A stretch of 64,000 bases of DNA from Apostichopus japonicus. Its lineage: Eukaryota > Echinodermata > Holothuroidea > Aspidochirotida > Stichopodidae. Shown here in pieces: positions 12,149 through 22,860 of the stretch. Below the pieces are notes generated by a model, which worked only from the letters and a program-made list of their open reading frames with translations, ran no database searches and was not told the origin of the DNA. Within the stretch, counting starts at the first letter, position 1. Every line of letters starts with the position of its first letter. The position numbers were made by a program, and so were the translations under genes. The DNA is taken from the NCBI RefSeq assembly GCF_037975245.1, contig NC_092568.1, positions 35,252,501 to 35,316,500 of the forward strand, read 5' to 3'.

Positions 12149-13152
12149 AGTAACGTTCTGCCAAGAAGAAGCACAGCCTTTAATTACCACCCTCTGTTCC
12201 CTATTACCAAGCCAATTCCCGATCCAAGACAGTAAATTCCCATTGACACCCATGCTCTTCAGCCTGAGTAAAAGACGCTGGTGGGGAACTTTATCAGAGG
12301 CCTTTTGGAAATCCAGGAACACAACATCTATAGACTTCTGCCGATTAAGTGAGCTTGTTACATTTTCCATAAACTCAAGGATATTAGTGAGACAAGACCT
12401 TTTTTGACAAAAGCCATGTTGAGACTCTCTGATCAAAGACTGACTGCTGAAGTGACAGACCATAGACTGTTTAACAATAGACTCCATGACCTTACAAACA
12501 ACACTAGTGAGACTAACGGGCCTATAATTACAGGGCTTAGACTTATCACCCTTCTTTAAAATTGGGGTAATATTAGCACATCTCCAGTCCTTAGGAACAT
12601 AACCTTCATCCATAAATTTACTAAAAACCAATGAGAGTGGAACGCATAAATGGTGTGCAAAAGTCTTCAACAAATACGGATAGATTGCATCCGGTCCAGA
12701 AGCTTTAGAAACATTTAGACGAAGCAGCTCCTTTAAGACAGCCTCATCCGAAAATAAGACCGTATCCAGTTTAGGCCTATCACTGCACCCCTGAAAATCT
12801 GGAATACTATTCATATCTTCCCTTGTGAAAACCGACACAAAATAGTTGTTCAAAAGATCTGCAAGATCTTGACTATCAGTAACTATATTATCAGCCTGTG
12901 GTGCCATAAGAGAAACAATTGCATCTTTAACTTTCTGCTTTGACCTGACATAATAAAAGAAGGCCTTTGGGTGATCCTTAATTTTTAGGGCAATGCTATT
13001 TTCGATATTCAATTTTGCATCAGAGACTAAGCATTCTACCTCAGCTGATGAATTTTTAACTTGGCCAAAAGAGATTCAGATTTAGTCCTCCTAAACATCT
13101 TCCACATTCTACGTTTTTGCCTAATTGCACATCTAACTTTCTTATTCATCCA
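12104..13152 (-). pseudogene. Reverse transcriptase, N-terminal half (CR1-like)
   Basis: The longest open stretch is 302 codons (13012 to 12104). It includes YYVRSKQKVKD, LLNNYFVSVFTRED, SKASGPDAIYPYLL, WRCANITPILKKGDKS, NYRPVSLTSVVCKVME, SQHGFCQKRSCLTN and motif A VVFLDFQKASDKVPH with its catalytic Asp. Upstream, 13012-13152 reads KKVRCAIRQKRRMWK and continues into this frame after a one-base shift near 13055. The frame is lost at about 12148, where the usual GVPQGS motif before VLGPLLF is missing its central residues and the reading frame slips. The continuation is the next entry. Confidence 0.9.
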
Positions 13153-13319
13153 GAGACCTAGGCATCTACATTGACTCATCTCTGCAACCTTCTAAACGTT
13201 GTCTTGAAGCTACTAAAAGAGGTAATAGGGTTTTAGGAATGATTAAGAGGAACTTCAGTTTTCTAAAAGAGGACATCGTAGTTAGGCTTTATAAGCAGTT
13301 GGTTAGGCCTCATCTGGAG
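13153..13319 (+). mobile_element. Inverted fragment of the same LINE family
   Basis: The plus strand reads RDLGIYIDSSLQPSKRC, GNRVLGMIKRNFSFLKED and VVRLYKQLVRPHLE. This is nearly identical to the minus-strand copy at 11690-11853, so the two form an inverted repeat about 1.3 kb apart. It ends abruptly in the 105-bp satellite array. Confidence 0.9.
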
Positions 13320-14066
13320 CATCAATTTTCTGCAAATTGACGAGTTGCACACTTACTACCATCTCGACAAAATGACAAAATTCAGAAAATTGACGTTTTG
13401 ACGAGATAACGGATGTCGTCAATGCATGAATTTTCTGCAAATTGACGAGTTGCATACTTACTACGTATACCATCTCGACAAGATGACAAAATTCAGAAAA
13501 TTGATGCATTGACGAGATCCGTTATCTCGTCAAAACGTCAATTTTCTGAATTTTGTCATCTTGTCGAGATGGTAGTAAATGTGCAACTCGTCAAATTGCA
13601 GAAAATTGATGCATTGACGAGATCCGTTATCTCGTCAAAACGTCAATTTTCTGAATTTTGTCATTTTGTCGAGATGGTAGTAAGTGTGCAACTCGTCAAT
13701 TTGCAGAAATTTGATGCATGGACGAGATCCGTTATCTCGTCAAAACGTCAATTTTCTGAATTTTGTCATCTTGTCGAGATGGTAGTAAGTGTGCAACTCG
13801 TCTATTTGCAGAAAATTGAAGCATTGACGAGATCCGTTATCTCGTCAAAACGTCAATTTTCTGAATTTTGTCATTTTGTCGAGATGGTAGTAAGTGTGCC
13901 ACTCGTCAATTTGCAGAAAATTGATGCATTGACGAGATCCGTTATCTCGTCAAAACGTCAATTTTCTGAACTTTGTCACGTTACCATCTCGTCAACTCGT
14001 CAATTTGCAGATAATTGTCGTTTTGTCAAGTTGGTAACTCGCCAATGCAATGTCCCTTCTACGCTT
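13320..14066. repeat. Head-to-head 105-bp satellite array
   Basis: On the plus strand from 13511 the unit GACGAGAT-N5-ATCTCGTC starts at 13511, 13616, 13721, 13826 and 13931, an exact 105-bp period. Between 13320 and 13505 about two units run in the opposite direction, so the array is palindromic about 13505. Each unit itself contains the hairpin quoted. Because 105 is divisible by three, a 194-codon frame (13509-14093) stays open across the units, with a 35-residue repeat containing SSKRQFSEFCHFVEMV. I treat that ORF as a by-product. Confidence 0.95.
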
Positions 14067-14228
14067 CCGTACATATATAATAAAATCATATAATTACAAC
14101 TTATTTCGTGACTGGATGTAACTACAAACCTCTGAACAAAGTTATTGTGGTTCACAGTCACACATGGGTTAGCGGTACAGTCTGATTCAGTAATTGGCAG
14201 ATCCTGTAATACAACAGCATCATAACTA
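14067..14228. repeat. Dispersed repeat, copy 1
   Basis: The text from ATATATAATAAAATCATATA to CAGCATCATAACTA, including GGTACAGTCTGATTCAGTAA, recurs in the same orientation at 20557-20722. The flanks differ, so this is a dispersed element and not part of the satellite. Confidence 0.85.
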
Positions 14229-16159
14229 TTAAACCAGGGAACACCGGAACATTTTTTTATTCCTTGTGCTATTTTTATATATATATTTAAAGTATGGAAT
14301 GGTGGAAATCAAATGAGAGGAAATGATACCAGGAATCCATATTTCACAATACTGAGGGTGAAAACCCTTACTGCTCTCATATTTCCCATGAATTAGGGGA
14401 ACCCAGGGAAAGGTCAAAATGGTATTTCATGTAATATATGAATAAAATAGGTATTAGATATGACTATCAAATGAAAGGAAAACACCACAAGGAATGTTAA
14501 TCTTCGTGTTACCATGCTGAAGAGCTGAACTTTTACCAGAGAAAATATTAATCTACACCCATTATTGGCTCGGTTGGGCAACGTTGGTGGGTGGGGTTGG
14601 GAAGCGTAAAAACTGAAGTTATAAAAGTAAGGCATAATGGGTATCAAATCAAAGGAAATTAAATTAGGAACAACACATTTTCATAAGAATACAAGTGATA
14701 CTCCCAAACTTTGTCACATATGCTCACTTTTAGGATGGGTTTGGGGAGGTAGTGGAAAACTCATCCAGTTTGCATATATGTAGCCTAATTTAAAAAAATA
14801 TATATATGGGGTAAGGGAAGCCTGTGTTATCAGAGCCCTCCTTTAGGAAACCCTCCAGTGATAAGCATATACCTTCAGACAAAATCGTACCCCAAGTCAG
14901 AAAAGATGTTCAGGGCTATGCCAATAAGACAATGTTTCTCCTTCTTTTGGCATATCAGACAGTATCTATAATTGGTTACTCCTTCACTACAGTTCTGGCT
15001 GCACTCTGGAGTTTGCATGGTTGAATTTTTTATTGCTAAAAAGAATGGTAGATATTAATCAATGAGGCCTAACTGTAGCCGAAGCCAAACAGATACTAAG
15101 CAGAAACGTAATACATGCAATTGGATTAATTTCAAGAGGATACAGCTCAATTATTGGATGGGAAAAGCAGTGTGTCCTTCCCACTTTAAGAAATGTCTTC
15201 GTCATCAAACATTTTAAAAGAACTACATAGTGTTATATTTGATATAAATTGAATTTGGAATAAATTGGCTTCAATATTTGAAAATGTGTACCCATTAAGT
15301 TTTATGAGGGGGAGTGAGGACATGTCCCTGTGACTATGCCGACTATGTCACATACTCACATAGCCACTGATAAGTCAATATAAGCTTGTACTTGCAGCGT
15401 ACAATGTGAAGTACCAAAATATATGTCCATGTAAAGTAGATAGGAATTTTATAAGGCACATCCAACTTTTTGTAAATCGTGTGGGTAACCTATAAACCTC
15501 TTGGTTAACATGATCAGATAAGATATTGTAACAAGAAAAATTAAAACAGTGAACAAGAAACTGAAACAAAATAAATAAATAAATGTAAAATAAAATTGGA
15601 TCACAGTCCTAGATCATACCCTCATCCTATCAAAGTTTACCCACACCCACACATCTCCTCATGGTCGACTATTCTCTTAAGACTAATATATTAACTGCAA
15701 GCTACAATCCATGTAGTTGTATGGCTCTTGCTCACGCAGTTATACATAGCTTCATGCAGGGTACATTCCATGTACACCTTGCGCCAATGTCACACCAAGG
15801 CCCAAGCTATTATACACTTCAGTAACGTCATGCCCAGCTTATCTGAAACATTATTTGGGCTAGCCTGATATATTCCTACACCGGCAAGGTGTTGCTTGCA
15901 CGTGGACACACCAACAAAAAATGACGCGAGAGCCGTCCAATCCTTCACACTAACGTGAATCCTGAATGTTGTCTAATGTTTCACTTAGTTTCTGTAGATT
16001 TTTTCTTTTTATCAAAAACAAATTTTGGAGCATGATTTTAGAGCTCCAGATAACCCTCATAACAAATTTGAGCCGTAACCTTTTTTTTCGCACTTTATAA
16101 AGGCCTGTTTTCTTTGAGATTTTTTTGTATAGTAATACGGTAAAGTGGGTATAAACCTG
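14229..16159. other. Intergenic, no gene firmly supported
   Basis: Mostly AT-rich sequence without repeats I can identify. A 66-codon plus-strand ORF at 14824-15024 ends in a hydrophobic stretch (TMFLLLLAYQTVSIIGYSF) that could be a membrane-protein exon, but no family is recognised and splice sites are unclear. Confidence 0.35.
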
Positions 16160-17175
16160 TTTTACCAGTCAAATTCTCTCAGATCAGGGATTCTCCCCAA
16201 CCACATCTCTACCAAGCACCTATGCCCCTGGTATCCCACGTAGGAAGCGGGGGATTGTGGGGAGTTAATTATTCTCAGACCTCTCCCCAGGACAGCACAA
16301 GTTGTATTTGGCCCCCCCCCTTTCATAAAATCAAGGATCCGCCCTTGCCCGCAGATCAAGTACATCTCAGAGCATCTATATTTAAAAATAAGATGAGAAG
16401 GCCCCCCTCCCTCACGACTTTAGGAAGTGGAGGTTGGGGGGAGTTAACCCCCAGCAATGGCGTAGCCAGGATTTTTGGCTGGGGTGCAGGCTGAATCCTG
16501 ATTTTGTTCTACGTGAGGCTTGTAAGCAGAGCGCCACCATCAGTTTGCACAGAAAGTAGAGATTTGTGGAAAAGGGTACCTCTAGATTGCCGGAAGTGGC
16601 ACTTCCCAGGTCTTGCAAGTTGTATCTAAACAAAATCCTTTATTTTGGACGAATCATTTTATTTGTCTTTTAATAGAGCGTGACTTTGGCCATCCCCTGG
16701 CTACGGGCCGCCAAAACTATTCAGGAAATTTTTTTGGGGTTCTCTCACTAGGGATAATCACCAAATACACTACATTGCATCTAGCCTAAGGATCCTTTAT
16801 TGTTTAAAACATCCTCAACTTTATTATTTGCTCATTTAAAAAGTATTAAGACTAACCCCCAAAATAAGAAAATTCTTGAACATAAATTTACTTCAAAAGT
16901 TGCAACATATAGCCTAGGCCCTAGCACCAGATTGCAAATAAGGACCCTTAAATATTCAAAATATTCTCAAATGACCACTCTCTAGCCTCTAGAACGGTGA
17001 TCAAAAGATTACGATATATTTGCCCCCCCCCCCCTTCATACTTCATGGATCCGTACGCAGATGAAGTACATATTAATGCATCTATATAAAATATATAAAG
17101 TATGATTATGAGAGGGCATATACCCCCCACCCCCACCCGGTACAATTTTACACTCGGCTTCGCCTCCACATTCAG
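16160..17175. repeat. Decayed TIR elements with poly-C ends
   Basis: Two related segments, about 16250-16410 and about 17000-17130, share a poly-C run, a GGATCCG and a CAGAT-AAGTACAT string. Between them, 16455-16712 begins with a GGCGTAGCCAGGAT-type end and finishes with an inverted GGCTACGGGCC end, the terminus style of the hAT-type elements elsewhere in the window. It carries the AGCGCCACC / GGAAGTGGCACTTCC core. Confidence 0.6.
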
Positions 17176-18055
17176 AACCCCCCTTCTTTTCTCAAAATTC
17201 TGGATCCGTGCCTGCTGCCTACATACGTACTGTCAGTTATTGCTTTTATGCTAGCCAGTAACGTTCAGGCCAACGTTAGGATAGCCTAGCCTAACATAGC
17301 GCAACTTTATTTAGAAAGTTGTTAAATATCATTGATAAAATCGACTTTTGTCAGCACATTGCATATGTAATATTTCGCAATGTACAATAATTGATATACC
17401 ACTTTTATTCTGCAATTCTTAAAGCTAGTTTGGTTAACAACGTCATTAGATCGGATGACTAGTGAAGTATATACCGTCCTGGCTGTCGTGCACTGGTGGT
17501 CATCTCATTAGCAATAACAGGACAGTGTTGCCAGATGCAAATCTATACTAGGTGCAAATTTGGTACAAACTTGGTTTTCTTTAATAAAAAAAATCACTGC
17601 GATAAATGTTTGCAATGGAAGGCATTAACGTATACTCAGATGAAAGAAAAACAATAGGGCAAAATTTTAATATTAAAGATGCTGAAATACAGTATATGAT
17701 AAAGAAATGCATTCAAATACAATATAAGGTCTATTTTCCCTATAACCCCTGTACAAAATATGATGTTTGCGACCTTCTGGTGGGGGTGAGTGTAATTATT
17801 GAAGTAATATAAGCCCTTAGAGGGAAGATGCCAGAGGTTCACCAAATATTTTATTTGTGATTAAGTTAACTGATGCCAAGTACAGTGCTGTCCCCCCCCC
17901 CCCGATATTTCCACTTCCTAAATAAAAGTATAGGTGTACGATAACCTCAATATTCTAGGCACGTACCGTACTGTTCGAATGGCGTTGAAACAGAGCACAA
18001 GGTACTCTTTAAAAAAATCACACAAGAAATAACCTGGGCATAAAAAACAACCAAA
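17176..18055. other. Intergenic, no gene supported
   Basis: AT-rich with one poly-C run near 17892. The overlapping short ORFs at 17606-17845 on both strands have no recognisable domain. Confidence 0.4.
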
Positions 18056-18152
18056 CGAACGACTGATCCGTTCTCAACCCCAGTCCCCATTGTTTTGTCG
18101 ACTATGAGGGTGCGATCATCGTCAGGTGTGTATCACGATTCCCCTACAAGGG

Positions 18153-18189
18153 GAACATTATGCTACACATGATCTTAGCCAAAAGGCCG
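18153..18189 (-). repeat. U2 snRNA 5'-end-like segment, copy A
   Basis: The minus strand reads CGGCCTTTTGGCTAAGATCA followed by TGTGTAGCATAATGTTC. The start matches the 5' region of metazoan U2 snRNA (stem-loop I and the branch-site-pairing GUGUAGUA region) with few changes. The rest of U2, including the Sm site, is absent, so this is not a functional U2 gene. It may be a snRNA-derived SINE head. Confidence 0.65.
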
Positions 18190-18209
18190 CTCATCACGTG
18201 CATGCACGT

Positions 18210-18498
18210 CAGGCGCGTAGCCAGGAATTTGCCAAGGGAGGGGCGAAACTGTAGATTCGGCATTGCTAACTATCTAAGCGTAGCTCCACAATGATTGGCG
18301 CGAAGAGTACAAGAAAATTTTGGCTGAAAATGCCTTCCAGATCGCTGGAAATGGCACTTCCCGGGCCTTGTTAGTTGCATCTTAGCATTTTCTTTTTCGA
18401 AAATACTAGCGATATCATAAAAACATTAAAAAAATATATATATACACTCAAAGGGGGGCGGCTGCCCCTTCGCCCCCCCCCCCCCAGCTAATCGCCTG
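18210..18498. mobile_element. hAT-type element, full copy A
   Basis: It starts CAGGCGCGTAGCCAGG and ends with GCTAATCGCCTG. A perfect 8-bp TSD ATGCACGT lies at 18202-18209 and 18499-18506. The interior has the AAGCGTAGCTCCAC / GGAAATGGCACTTCCC core and a poly-C end. There is no transposase. Confidence 0.9.
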
Positions 18499-18700
18499 AT
18501 GCACGTTCGCGAAGGTGATGACCTTGCGTTTCTCGGTGTTCCTCTGCTGCCCTTATAGATTCTACTAAGCCAAACGGCCCTGTATCTGTAAAAACAACCA
18601 AACGAACGACTGATCCGCTCTCAACCCCAGTCCCCATTGTTTTGTCGACTATTACGATGCGATCATCGTCAGCTGTGTATCACGATTCCCCTACAGGGGG

Positions 18701-18737
18701 GAACATTATGTTACACATGATCTTAGCCAAAAGGCCG
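18701..18737 (-). repeat. U2 snRNA 5'-end-like segment, copy B
   Basis: Same as copy A with one change in the branch-site region (GTGTAACAT). Confidence 0.65.
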
Positions 18738-18757
18738 CTCATCACATGCATGCACGT

Positions 18758-18864
18758 CAGGCGCGAAGCCAGGAATTTGCCAAGGGAGGGGCGAAACTGT
18801 AGATTCGGCATTGCTAACTATCTGCCCCTATCTGCCCCTTCCCCCCCCCCCGGCTAATCGCCCG
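18758..18864. mobile_element. hAT-type element, internally deleted copy B
   Basis: Same ends and same 8-bp TSD ATGCACGT (18750-18757 and 18865-18872) as copy A, but only 107 bp long through an internal deletion. Sharing the TSD means A and B descend from one insertion that was then duplicated. Confidence 0.88.
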
Positions 18865-19496
18865 ATGCACGTTCGCGAAGGTGATGACCTTGCGTTTCTC
18901 GGTGTTCCTCTGCTGCCCTTATAGATTCTACTAAGCCAAACGGCCCTGTATCTTTACTTTAATATAGGTCCTTACTTTACATAGGTATCTTTTCTTTATA
19001 TAGGTCGTAAGTTCCGATACCTATTGCAACATTGCTTATTAAATACACGTAGGATACTATATGTGTGCATGTTGTAAGCATCTGTATAACAAGATTATTT
19101 TATTCGTGTGGTTAAAGTTTAAGAATATGTCTGTTTGTGGTTAAAGTTTCAGTTCTATTAATCATGATAAAGGGCCTAGGTAACATCCGGATGTTAAATA
19201 GATACGTCCTTCTTAATTTAAGTTTAATCACTTGTCAGATGTGACTATTGGTAAAATATGTTATGACTGACATGTCAACTCAGGAACCAACAGAAGCAAA
19301 CTTGAAGATTTTTACAAGTAAGTCCGTCCCCTGGACCCTCGACGGGGATCCCTGGACCCCACCAAGGGACCCCACCCTATGTAAAGTTGCACAACATTGA
19401 TCTTATTTATAGAAACTTATTTCAAGGAAATATCCATCAAAAAGCTATGTATATGTACTAACTTAATACACTGATGTTCTTTAAAGAAAGTGGTAC

Positions 19497-19629
19497 CTTG
19501 TTCTTCGGGTGAATCTCCGCTCTGTTGTTCACATACTTCGGTAATCGGCACTTCGTCATCTCGAAGCAGTAAGGAGAGTACATATTTGGTATCCCGTCGT
19601 ACCTGTCTGCGTATTTTCACTGACGCCAT
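19497..19629 (-). CDS. Possible 5' coding exon of unknown gene
   Basis: The minus strand opens ACAAGATGGCGTCAGTG, a good eukaryotic start context, and encodes 44 codons beginning MASVKIRRQVRRDTKYVLSL and ending in an acidic, Gln-rich stretch (QQSGDSPEEQG). A splice donor GTACCA follows at 19496. The composition looks like a real protein start, yet I recognise no family and found no following exon. The downstream sequence is shared with the duplicated locus at 22.9-23.6 kb, so a gene here may be cut off by that repeat. Confidence 0.4.
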
Positions 19630-20556
19630 CTTGTGCAGATGATTCTTGTTACAAGAAATTGGGAATACTGATCCAGCAGGCAGCTATATAGTCAGTTCAG
19701 TCACAACTGCCGGAAGACTGTACAGAACAAATTGACAGGCTAATGACGGTTCCATTCACAGTAAAGATGGAAACATTTGGTTAATTAATGGTCTAATATC
19801 ACACGCTTTTAACAATTTGACGTGCTATGTGTACGCAAAACGTCACAAACTTAGAATTTGCCTGTTTTTGTCAATTTCACAACATTGTTGTCATGAAGTA
19901 ATGCTATGCCTCATTAAAGTGGCCATCAGGCTCCTGCAAGGTCGTTAACCCTTTAATCTTTTGACCTTTAAGTTTCACCTCGTTAATTCCCACGGTGTCC
20001 AAATAAAGAAGTACAATAGAATTTTTTTCGGTCCATTTTCAGACGTCTAGTTTAGGAGCTCGTATTTTCACGCAAAGACAAACTTAACCAAAGACTAGTA
20101 CCACGTGTTGTGTTCTTTGTTACCCATGATTGGTTCATTCATTAAGAGATTCGGTAATTATATACACAAGTGTACAATCAATACATATAAAGCTGCGGTC
20201 AATACCCACAACACAGTGTGCATAACAGCGATGGACATCTCAGGTCTAGATAAAAGATAACAGGGTATCACGTTTCATTACTGTCTGCATTTTGTAGCGA
20301 CAAGAAGAAAAGTTCACTTGCAAGCAACGGAAAGTTAACTTTTTTTCAGAGCGCAGCACGCAGTTTTGGGCGAGTCTTCAATACCATTAAAACATCTGAA
20401 GTAAGCATGCTTGTAATTTCCAATAGGCAGGCTGGCCTCATCACATTATGATCTAGCGCTCTTAATTACTTGGCAAGATGACCATAGATCCAACTTCAAA
20501 CCTAGCATCCTACACTATGCGAAACCTAAGGAGTTCTATATGAAGCTAACTACAAT
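19630..20556. other. Intergenic, no gene supported
   Basis: A TATAAAGC box near 20188 is followed by a short ATG frame (GATGGACATCTCAGG, near 20230) that stops after nine codons. Nothing else is supported. Confidence 0.4.
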
Positions 20557-20722
20557 TACATATATAATAAAATCATATAATTACAACTTACTTCTGTGAC
20601 TGGATGTAACTAAAAAACCTCTGAATAAAGTTATTGTGGTTCACAGTCACACACGGGTTAGTGGTACAGTCTGATTCAGTAATTGGCAGATCCTGTAACA
20701 CAATAAAAACAGCATCATAACT
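20557..20722. repeat. Dispersed repeat, copy 2
   Basis: Second copy of the element at 14067-14228, same orientation, with a few indels. Confidence 0.85.
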
Positions 20723-21794
20723 ACATGCGACCAGACTACAACAAATTATCTAAACTTGTACACATTTCTATAGTCCATTAATCACTGCTAGCTTCAAAAA
20801 ACAACATCCAACAGTCTAACTTCAGCTCGCAGACGAACTTCAACCAAACTTCAGTCATGAATATTCATATCACCGAAAGTCCCATACATGTTGTGATCAT
20901 CGTGAACCACATTAAAACCTTTACTTATAAAAACCTCTGTAAACAGTAATATGACATGAACATAGTAACGTCAATTCTCCCAATATAGCCTCGATAACAC
21001 TTGGTAAACAGTACAGAGTATTGGTCTTCCTACGAATGCTAATTCTGAAACCAATACTGCGGTGTACATCGTTATCCAACAATGGAGCATCTAAACGCTC
21101 AAGATGTTCATAACACGAAACCCATAGTACAAATCAGATAATTATTAACAGTTATCAAATCTATAAAAAAAAAACTCACCCTCAATGTCATCAGAACATT
21201 AGCAATATTATTTGCTAAAAAAACAGTAATCTTTGCTCATATTACCTCCGTGAACATCCTTCAACTGCGCGCTAGGACGCGCAAGTTTGATCTGCTAACC
21301 CTATACCACAGAATTTCTGTGCCGTATATATATACAGAATAATGTATTAATATCTGTGTATTCAAGCCACAGACTATCTGTGATACAGGCATCGCACCAC
21401 CTGATACTAGTTAAAGATTAACAATTGTCGGAAAATTACGGCGGTCATAAAGTGACATGCGAGATGTAGAGTTACCATGTTAGAATAACACGTTACCGCG
21501 ACAAAATATGGAATTTTTGTCGAGATATACCGAGTTACGCTAACTTGACATCTCGGTAAAATGTCTCTTTTCTGAGTAATCGTTATTCTTTCTTATGCTT
21601 GGATATTGAAGAGGATCAAATAAACTACTGATGGTCTAAAAATTCTGGAGGATTGAAGGAGATTTAGGTCATATTAGAAAATCTTGGGTGAAACAAGAAC
21701 ATTCCGCGACGAGAGCTGGCAGATAAGTTGAGGGTGGACTATGCTAAACTTTGAGCTCTTCTAGCTCAAACTTCAAAACGTCATAGTGGCAAAA
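20723..21794. other. Intergenic, no gene supported
   Basis: AT-rich. Near 21490-21570 a few strings resemble the 105-bp satellite (GTCGAGATA, ACATCTCGGTAAAATGTC), perhaps a remnant. No exon is supported. Confidence 0.4.
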
Positions 21795-21944
21795 GTTGAA
21801 TGTGCTGTGATAGCCCAAGCCATCAGCTATCATATGGTGGGTAGGACATGTCAGTTGAAAACTTCTATCTACAATTAATTGTGGGCGACACCTGTTGACA
21901 TAGTTGTGATAACTGATGGCTTGGGCTATCACAACACATTCAAC
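21795..21944. mobile_element. 150-bp foldback element
   Basis: Inverted arms of about 38 bp, starting GTTGAATGTGCTGTGATAGC on the left and its near-complement on the right, enclose about 75 bp. The mismatches are few. Probably a MITE; a TSD is not clear. Confidence 0.75.
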
Positions 21945-22860
21945 TGGGGAAATAGGCCACTTTCGGACAAAAACGAAGATACAATAGGCCAGATCTTAGG
22001 CCAAAATCTATGTAGAAAATGTTGATGTAAGTAAACTTCGGCATGCTTGGCTATTTCAAAATAAAAATCCATCGGGAAAATTCTATGAAACACGTAGATC
22101 GTACAAATTTTTGAGTGAGCAGAGTTTACTGTTGTTCTGGTTGGAAGTTTGTGCGTATATCGTGGCTTGGAAAGGAGGAAGATAAACAAAATACTACTTT
22201 TCACATAAGGTTGTAATATACACACGCCGGATTAAATAATGAATAGCTGTACGGCCTATACATTAGAGTCCTGCCTACTGAAATATTAGTTCTTCAATTT
22301 TGCGCTATTTTTGCCAATCTAGACTACCAATTCTTTAGACAACATTAAGGTTAGGCTTTTATGGCCTCACTCACAACATTTCACTCTCCCTTCGCACTAC
22401 GTATCGCCTCCCGTGGCCAGCCAACGCCACAAACGTAAAGCCCCTCACAACCCCACCCCCACCCCACCCCACCCTTGTGTTTTTTACAAGGTGATGTGCG
22501 CTATTGGCTTCAAGCGTAAAGCCTACATGTTTTCATGGCGGCATTCAAAGTTTTGGTAGTGTTAATGCCGGGCTTAGGATTCCTTAACTTCGGGGTAATT
22601 TTTGACCAGACGTATACTGGCAGTCCTGATGCACTGACCTACATGACGTACTTTCTTGTACCCGCTGATTCCACTGACCAAACTTAAGCATGCCGATTAC
22701 CCAAAAATAGTTTTCTGGATATGTGCTATTTCAGTTAGTTTTAGCGAAATGTTCGTATCATTTCTTCTGATTTCGTTAGTCAGTCGTCTATACAACCTCA
22801 AGATTCTAGTCACGAATTCTAGGAATGGCGTTCAAACAGAGCACAAGATCATTTTTAAGC
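21945..22860. other. Intergenic, no gene supported
   Basis: Contains a CCCCACCCCACCCC run near 22450. Short ORFs on either strand (21929-22225, 22656-22913) show no domain. Confidence 0.4.

Larger units (their letters stand above)
11160..13152 (-). mobile_element. CR1-like non-LTR retrotransposon, truncated and broken
   Basis: A minus-strand LINE fragment holding the C-terminal part of ORF2: the linker before the reverse transcriptase, the reverse transcriptase domain and a short 3' tail. No endonuclease domain is present, so it is 5'-truncated. The 5' end meets an inverted fragment of the same family at 13153. Frame breaks near 13055 and 12148 make it inactive. Family assignment rests on reverse transcriptase motif style and lacks a phylogeny. 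Confidence 0.88.
18056..19380. repeat. Duplicated locus with U2-like segment (copies A and B)
   Basis: The text from CCAAACGAACGACTGATCCG through CCCCAGTCCCCATTG to CTACTAAGCCAAACGG occurs twice here (from about 18050 and about 18598) and a third time at about 22895-23130. After copy B, sequence to about 19380 (AGGTCGTAA, AAATACACGTAGGATAC, CCCTGGACCCTCGACGGGG) is also shared with 23150-23580. No coding function is seen. Confidence 0.88.

Noticed and set aside
11275-12407. Plus-strand ORFs of 101 and 166 codons
   Set aside because: Antisense shadows of the minus-strand LINE reverse transcriptase.
13509-14093. 194-codon ORF with 35-residue repeats as a repeat protein
   Set aside because: It follows from a 105-bp satellite period divisible by three; the inverted units give the same peptide on the other strand, and the units consist of hairpin motifs.
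20180-20260. Promoter and start of a new gene
   Set aside because: A TATA-like box and ATG are present but the frame closes after nine codons without a convincing donor.
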